A stretch of 9,793 nt of DNA from Chloroflexota bacterium. GTDB lineage: Bacteria; Chloroflexota; Anaerolineae; Aggregatilineales; Phototrophicaceae. The notes below the pieces were generated by a model. The model had not been told where the DNA came from, did not search any database, and saw only the letters and a list, made by a program, of their open reading frames with translations. This document shows, one piece after another, positions 7,450-9,793 of the stretch (positions within the stretch are counted from its first letter, which is position 1; each line of letters starts with the position of its first letter). The position numbers and the translations under genes were made by a program. Location of the stretch: contig JAADYY010000064.1 in assembly GCA_010092805.1 (NCBI GenBank), positions 1 to 9,793 of the forward strand, in the 5' to 3' direction.

Positions 7450-8241
7450 CTACGAACGGAGTTGGCGCAGAAACGTGAGGCTGTCCGGCTGGCGTTCCAG
7501 CAGAAATGTCACATAACCCACCAACACACGCTCGGCATCATCGTGCAAATCGGGCGGAATCTGCAGCGCACGCACCTGATCATAGTGGCTGCGCTGCAAG
7601 TGCCGCAGCAGCTTCAACGTCTGCATCGAGACGGGCACCAGGCCGGTTGGGCTGCGGTGGGCCGCTTGTGGGCGCACCGCGCCGCCAGCCCCATAACTGA
7701 TAAACTGATCTTCCGGCTGGATCGCTTCGTGCGAGATCACACATTCGGTTAATTCAGGCCGGAACCCCGCGTGATCGAGCAGGTGCAGCTCATAATAGCG
7801 CAGCACCAAACGCGGGTCATCGGTTGCGCTGCTGAGCCGTGCGAACGTCGCATCCAACAGGTTGAACACCGCCGCTGCATGGCCGTCGTCGCTGCCCTCC
7901 TCAAGCACAAAGCGGTCAACGAGTTCGGCGGCATACCCCGCATACGCGCCGCGCTGCAAATCCTCGCGCAGCAGCAGATGCGGCGCGACCTGCTCCACCT
8001 GCACCGCAATCCCGAAATCACGCCCCCGGTGAATCAGCGCGTCGGCGCGGGTGAACAGCTCGACGTGGCCGGTTTTGGTGCTGGCGAGTTTGCGCGCCCC
8101 CTTCGCGATCACGCTGAGCTTGCCATGCCCAGGCGTGAGCACCGTGAGCAGCCGGTCGGCTTCGCCGAAATCGCGGCGCTTCAAGATCAGCAGCGGGGTG
8201 CGAAAAGCGCGCTCTGGGCGGGACACGCGGCGATCATCCAT
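7450..8241 (-). CDS. recO: DNA repair protein RecO
   Basis: RecO helps RecF/RecR load RecA onto SSB-covered single-stranded DNA during gap repair and anneals complementary strands. The 263-residue product has the N-terminal OB-fold signature (RTPLLILKRRDFGEADRLLTVLTPGHGKLSVIAKGARK, residues 14-51 in two adjoining stretches), then the helical core with LRYYELHLLDHAGFRPEL near 147-164 and a C-terminal helical tail. I place the start at ATG 8241. The frame continues 72 codons further upstream, but that part overlaps cdd and lacks RecO character. The ribosome site is weak (GAG five bases before ATG). The zinc ribbon usual in RecO (CxxC...GGxxCxxC) is mostly gone: only Cys167 remains, with Ser170, Arg190 and Ala193 at the other expected places. 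It follows cdd by 71 bases on the same strand, so it is probably co-transcribed. Confidence 0.92.
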   Translation of the reverse strand: MDDRRVSRPERAFRTPLLILKRRDFGEADRLLTVLTPGHGKLSVIAKGARKLASTKTGHVELFTRADALIHRGRDFGIAVQVEQVAPHLLLREDLQRGAYAGYAAELVDRFVLEEGSDDGHAAAVFNLLDATFARLSSATDDPRLVLRYYELHLLDHAGFRPELTECVISHEAIQPEDQFISYGAGGAVRPQAAHRSPTGLVPVSMQTLKLLRHLQRSHYDQVRALQIPPDLHDDAERVLVGYVTFLLERQPDSLTFLRQLRS

Positions 8242-8312
8242 GAGACTCAATCGAATTAACGCAGTTCGGTGATTCAAAGGCGGCGTCAGATGCGGACTTG
8301 GCTGGCTAAACG

Positions 8313-8738
8313 CTATACGGAGAGTTGATCTGGGCCGAACGCCCCCGGCAGCAAATCTGCCAGCGAGCCAGCGAAGCGGCGGTTTTGCTGCATGTCGAAG
8401 GTGTAGACAAGCAGCGCCGGGCAAAATTCGGAGAGCATCTGCCGGCAGATGCCGCATGGCAGTGCGCCGTTCGACGTGACAACGACCAGCCGCTCAAAGC
8501 GGCGCTGCCCCTCGCTCACCGCCTTGACGAGCGCCACCCGCTCGGCACAGATGCCCGCCGGGTACGAAGCATTTTCGATGTTGCAGCCAGCATACACTGT
8601 ACCATCAGCGGCTTGCAGCGCCGCCCCAACTGCATATTTGGAATAGGGGATGTGGGCGTGCTGCACCGCGCCAAGCGCAGCGGCCAACAACACTTCCTGC
8701 TGAGATTCGGTCACGACTGCAATGCTTTCGTTTGTCAA
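8313..8738 (-). CDS. cdd: Cytidine deaminase
   Basis: A zinc enzyme converting cytidine and deoxycytidine to uridine and deoxyuridine in pyrimidine salvage; small tetrameric type. The 141-residue product shows substrate-binding GCNIENAS (51-58), CAE with zinc ligand Cys64 and proton-shuttle Glu66, and PCGIC with zinc ligands Cys95 and Cys98. The C-terminus LADLLPGAFGPDQL is typical of the family. The start is uncertain. TTG at 8738 has AGAGG directly against it with no spacer and lies about seven bases from the predicted transcript start. GTG at 8714 (MTESQQEVLLAAAL) would give a family-typical N-terminus but has no visible ribosome site. It heads a likely cdd-recO unit. Confidence 0.93.
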   Translation of the reverse strand: MTNESIAVVTESQQEVLLAAALGAVQHAHIPYSKYAVGAALQAADGTVYAGCNIENASYPAGICAERVALVKAVSEGQRRFERLVVVTSNGALPCGICRQMLSEFCPALLVYTFDMQQNRRFAGSLADLLPGAFGPDQLSV

Positions 8739-8751
8739 CCTCTCGTTGCTA

Positions 8752-8760
8752 ATTATACCA
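8752..8760 (-). promoter_or_regulatory. Extended -10 promoter of cdd-recO
   Basis: The minus strand reads TGGTATAAT at 8760-8752: a perfect TATAAT with the TGn extension. No good -35 hexamer lies 16-18 bases upstream (the region is A-rich, around TGAAAA), as is usual for extended -10 promoters. The -10 ends only 13 bases before the TTG start at 8738, so the predicted leader is about seven bases. Confidence 0.65.
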
Positions 8761-8935
8761 AGTTTGTCTCACTTTTTCATTAAGGCGCTCGCAGGGAGCC
8801 GGGGCCGGGGGATGCGGGCCAAACGGCCAGCCGATCCATTCGCCCCCATTGCCGAATGCGCCCTTTGTCTGGTGGCATTGGTGCCCTACTCCTGGGGTGA
8901 TGTATCATGCCGACAGTGCTTGATGTTTCACACTC

Positions 8936-8941
8936 AGGAGG
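8936..8941 (+). promoter_or_regulatory. Strong ribosome binding site that fixes the start of the methyltransferase-like gene
   Basis: AGGAGG lies seven bases before ATG 8949, the best Shine-Dalgarno sequence in the window. It shows that translation starts at 8949 and not at the in-frame ATG at 8907, which would place this site inside the coding region. A loose TATCAT at 8903-8908 with TTGGTG at 8878-8883 (19-base spacing) is a weak promoter candidate just upstream. Confidence 0.8.
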
Positions 8942-8948
8942 CGATCTC

Positions 8949-9482
8949 ATGGCGGAATTCTGGCGGCAGGTGCGGCCCATCCTGGCCCTGCCGGTACTGG
9001 TCACAATCGTGATCCCGGCGGCGCTGCTGCTTCTCACGCGCCGCACCCGTTTCGGTGGGCGCAGGCCGAGTCTGTCCCAGCCGACCCCGACCCTCGCTGG
9101 CCTCATGTTGATCGGCGTGGGGCTGACGCTCGTCGTGCGGACGGTGGGGCTGTTCGTGCGCTTCGGCCAGGGGACGCTGGCCCCCTGGGATCCGCCGCGC
9201 CGGTTGGTGGTGCGCGGCATCTACCGCCACGTGCGCAACCCGATGATCAGCGGCGTGGTGTGCATCCTGTTCGGCGCGAGCGCCCTGCTGCGTGCGCCCG
9301 CGCTGCTGCTGTGGGCGCTGCTGTTCTTCACCGGGAACAGCATCTACCTGCCGCGCTTCGAGGAACGGCACCTGCTGGACCGCTTCGGTGACGATTACGC
9401 CGCCTACCGCGCCAATGTGCCGCGCTGGCTGCCCCGCCGCCGCCCCTGGCAGCCGCCGGACGAAAATTCACAGGAACGCTAG
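8949..9482 (+). CDS. Isoprenylcysteine carboxyl methyltransferase (ICMT)-like membrane protein
   Basis: A 177-residue integral membrane protein. Likely membrane segments are ILALPVLVTIVIPAALLLL (about 10-29), TLAGLMLIGVGLTLVVRTVGL (about 50-72) and one or two in GVVCILFGASALL to LLWALLFFTG (about 102-134). The family signature is clear: GIYRHVRNPMISG, then EERHLLDRFGDDYAAYRANVPRWLP near the C-terminus, the S-adenosylmethionine-binding half of ICMT/PEMT-type methyltransferases. Bacterial members are often annotated as isoprenylcysteine carboxylmethyltransferase family proteins with unknown substrate; protein isoprenylation is not expected here, so a lipid or small-molecule acceptor is more likely. 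The tail is Pro/Arg-rich (PRRRPWQPP). It diverges from cdd and is followed 65 bases later by another forward gene. Confidence 0.85.
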   Translation: MAEFWRQVRPILALPVLVTIVIPAALLLLTRRTRFGGRRPSLSQPTPTLAGLMLIGVGLTLVVRTVGLFVRFGQGTLAPWDPPRRLVVRGIYRHVRNPMISGVVCILFGASALLRAPALLLWALLFFTGNSIYLPRFEERHLLDRFGDDYAAYRANVPRWLPRRRPWQPPDENSQER

Positions 9483-9504
9483 GTTCGCTGCGGCTAATAC
9501 CCGG

Positions 9505-9510
9505 TATAAT
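9505..9510 (+). promoter_or_regulatory. TATAAT -10 box before the last gene, overlapping a small palindrome
   Basis: A perfect TATAAT at 9505-9510 lies 37 bases before ATG 9548, giving a leader of about 30 bases. No convincing -35 is present 16-18 bases upstream, where the sequence is the end of the methyltransferase gene (around AGGTTCG). The palindrome ATACC-C-GGTAT at 9498-9508 overlaps the -10 and could be an operator half-site pair, though it is short. Confidence 0.5.
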
Positions 9511-9547
9511 CACAGTGACGACCGATCAGCCACACGAAGCGAAAGCC

Positions 9548-9793
9548 ATGCGCCGATTTATTTGCCCTAACCGCCCCACCCGACCGCCCATCGTCCTGCC
9601 GCTGCTGATCCTGATCACCGTTGGCGGCCTGGCCCTGAGCGCCCGCGCCCAACCCGATGTCAACCTGACGATCTTCTACGACGAAGACAATTTGACCATC
9701 TACATCCCGCCCGGCCCGGAACTCGTCTCGCTCGTCGGGCTGACGTTCGATGTCACCACGGGCGGCCAATCGTTCATCTACCCGCTGGCGAGC
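9548..9793 (+). CDS. Secreted protein of unknown function, N-terminal part; cut by the right edge
   Basis: The frame is open from ATG 9548 through the last base (82 codons, no stop in the window). Residues 1-34 form a Sec signal peptide: Arg-rich start (MRRFICPNRPTR), hydrophobic core VLPLLILITVGGLAL, and SARA before Gln35, a good signal peptidase I site. The mature start DVNLTIFYDEDNLTIYIPPG followed by LVSLVGLTFDV is beta-rich. It resembles a small domain I associate with exported Chloroflexota proteins, of the type 'L-x-YD-D-x-L-x-I...L-x-G-L-x-F'. That is memory-based and its function is unknown. GAAAG two bases before the ATG is a weak ribosome site. The signal peptide is secure; the rest of the protein lies outside the window. 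Confidence 0.8.
   Translation, partial: MRRFICPNRPTRPPIVLPLLILITVGGLALSARAQPDVNLTIFYDEDNLTIYIPPGPELVSLVGLTFDVTTGGQSFIYPLAS

Noticed and set aside
8242..8457. 72-codon upstream extension of recO
   Set aside because: It overlaps cdd in another frame, has no RecO character, and the family N-terminus aligns with ATG 8241.
8794..8837. Small GC stems between cdd and the ICMT-like gene, such as GGCC-AAAC-GGCC
   Set aside because: Four-base arms in GC-rich DNA are expected by chance, and no T-run or conserved context supports a terminator or RNA gene.
8907..8948. In-frame ATG at 8907 as start of the ICMT-like gene
   Set aside because: A strong AGGAGG seven bases before ATG 8949 fixes the later start; no ribosome site precedes 8907.

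Overview
The window is high-GC bacterial DNA with tightly packed genes. It most likely comes from the phylum Chloroflexota, in the Anaerolineae-like part. The grounds are inferential: the penicillin-binding protein ends in a Pro-Thr-Pro-Thr-Asn-Thr tail, a low-complexity linker very common in secreted Chloroflexota proteins, and the gene at the right edge looks like the small secreted beta-rich proteins of that group. No rRNA, tRNA, CRISPR array, insertion sequence or phage gene was seen.

Layout, left to right. Positions 1-2019 (+) hold the C-terminal two thirds of a class A penicillin-binding protein, whose glycosyltransferase half lies left of the window. A 360-base gap (2020-2379) follows. 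It contains a GC-rich inverted repeat, an AT-rich stretch with candidate promoters, and a perfect 10-bp-arm hairpin. Next is a two-gene forward unit: a soluble PAS-GAF histidine kinase (2380-4080), then 15 bases later a small protein resembling the Bles03/putative phosphothreonine lyase family (4096-4542). Converging on it is a 912-residue minus-strand protein (4564-7302) whose N-terminal third resembles the GAP1-N/GAP1-M domains described in bacterial conflict systems; the rest is helical and unrecognised. Further right on the minus strand are recO (7450-8241) and cdd (8313-8738), probably one transcript read from a TGGTATAAT promoter just upstream of cdd. On the plus strand follow a membrane isoprenylcysteine-methyltransferase-like protein (8949-9482) and the start of a secreted protein cut by the right edge (9548-9793).

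Most of this is housekeeping: cell-wall synthesis, recombination repair, pyrimidine salvage. The parts most worth a second look are the large GAP1-like protein, which stands alone with its own good promoter; the kinase/putative-lyase pair behind a structured leader; and a RecO that has lost most of its zinc-ribbon cysteines. No complete, demonstrably new multi-gene system can be claimed from this window.
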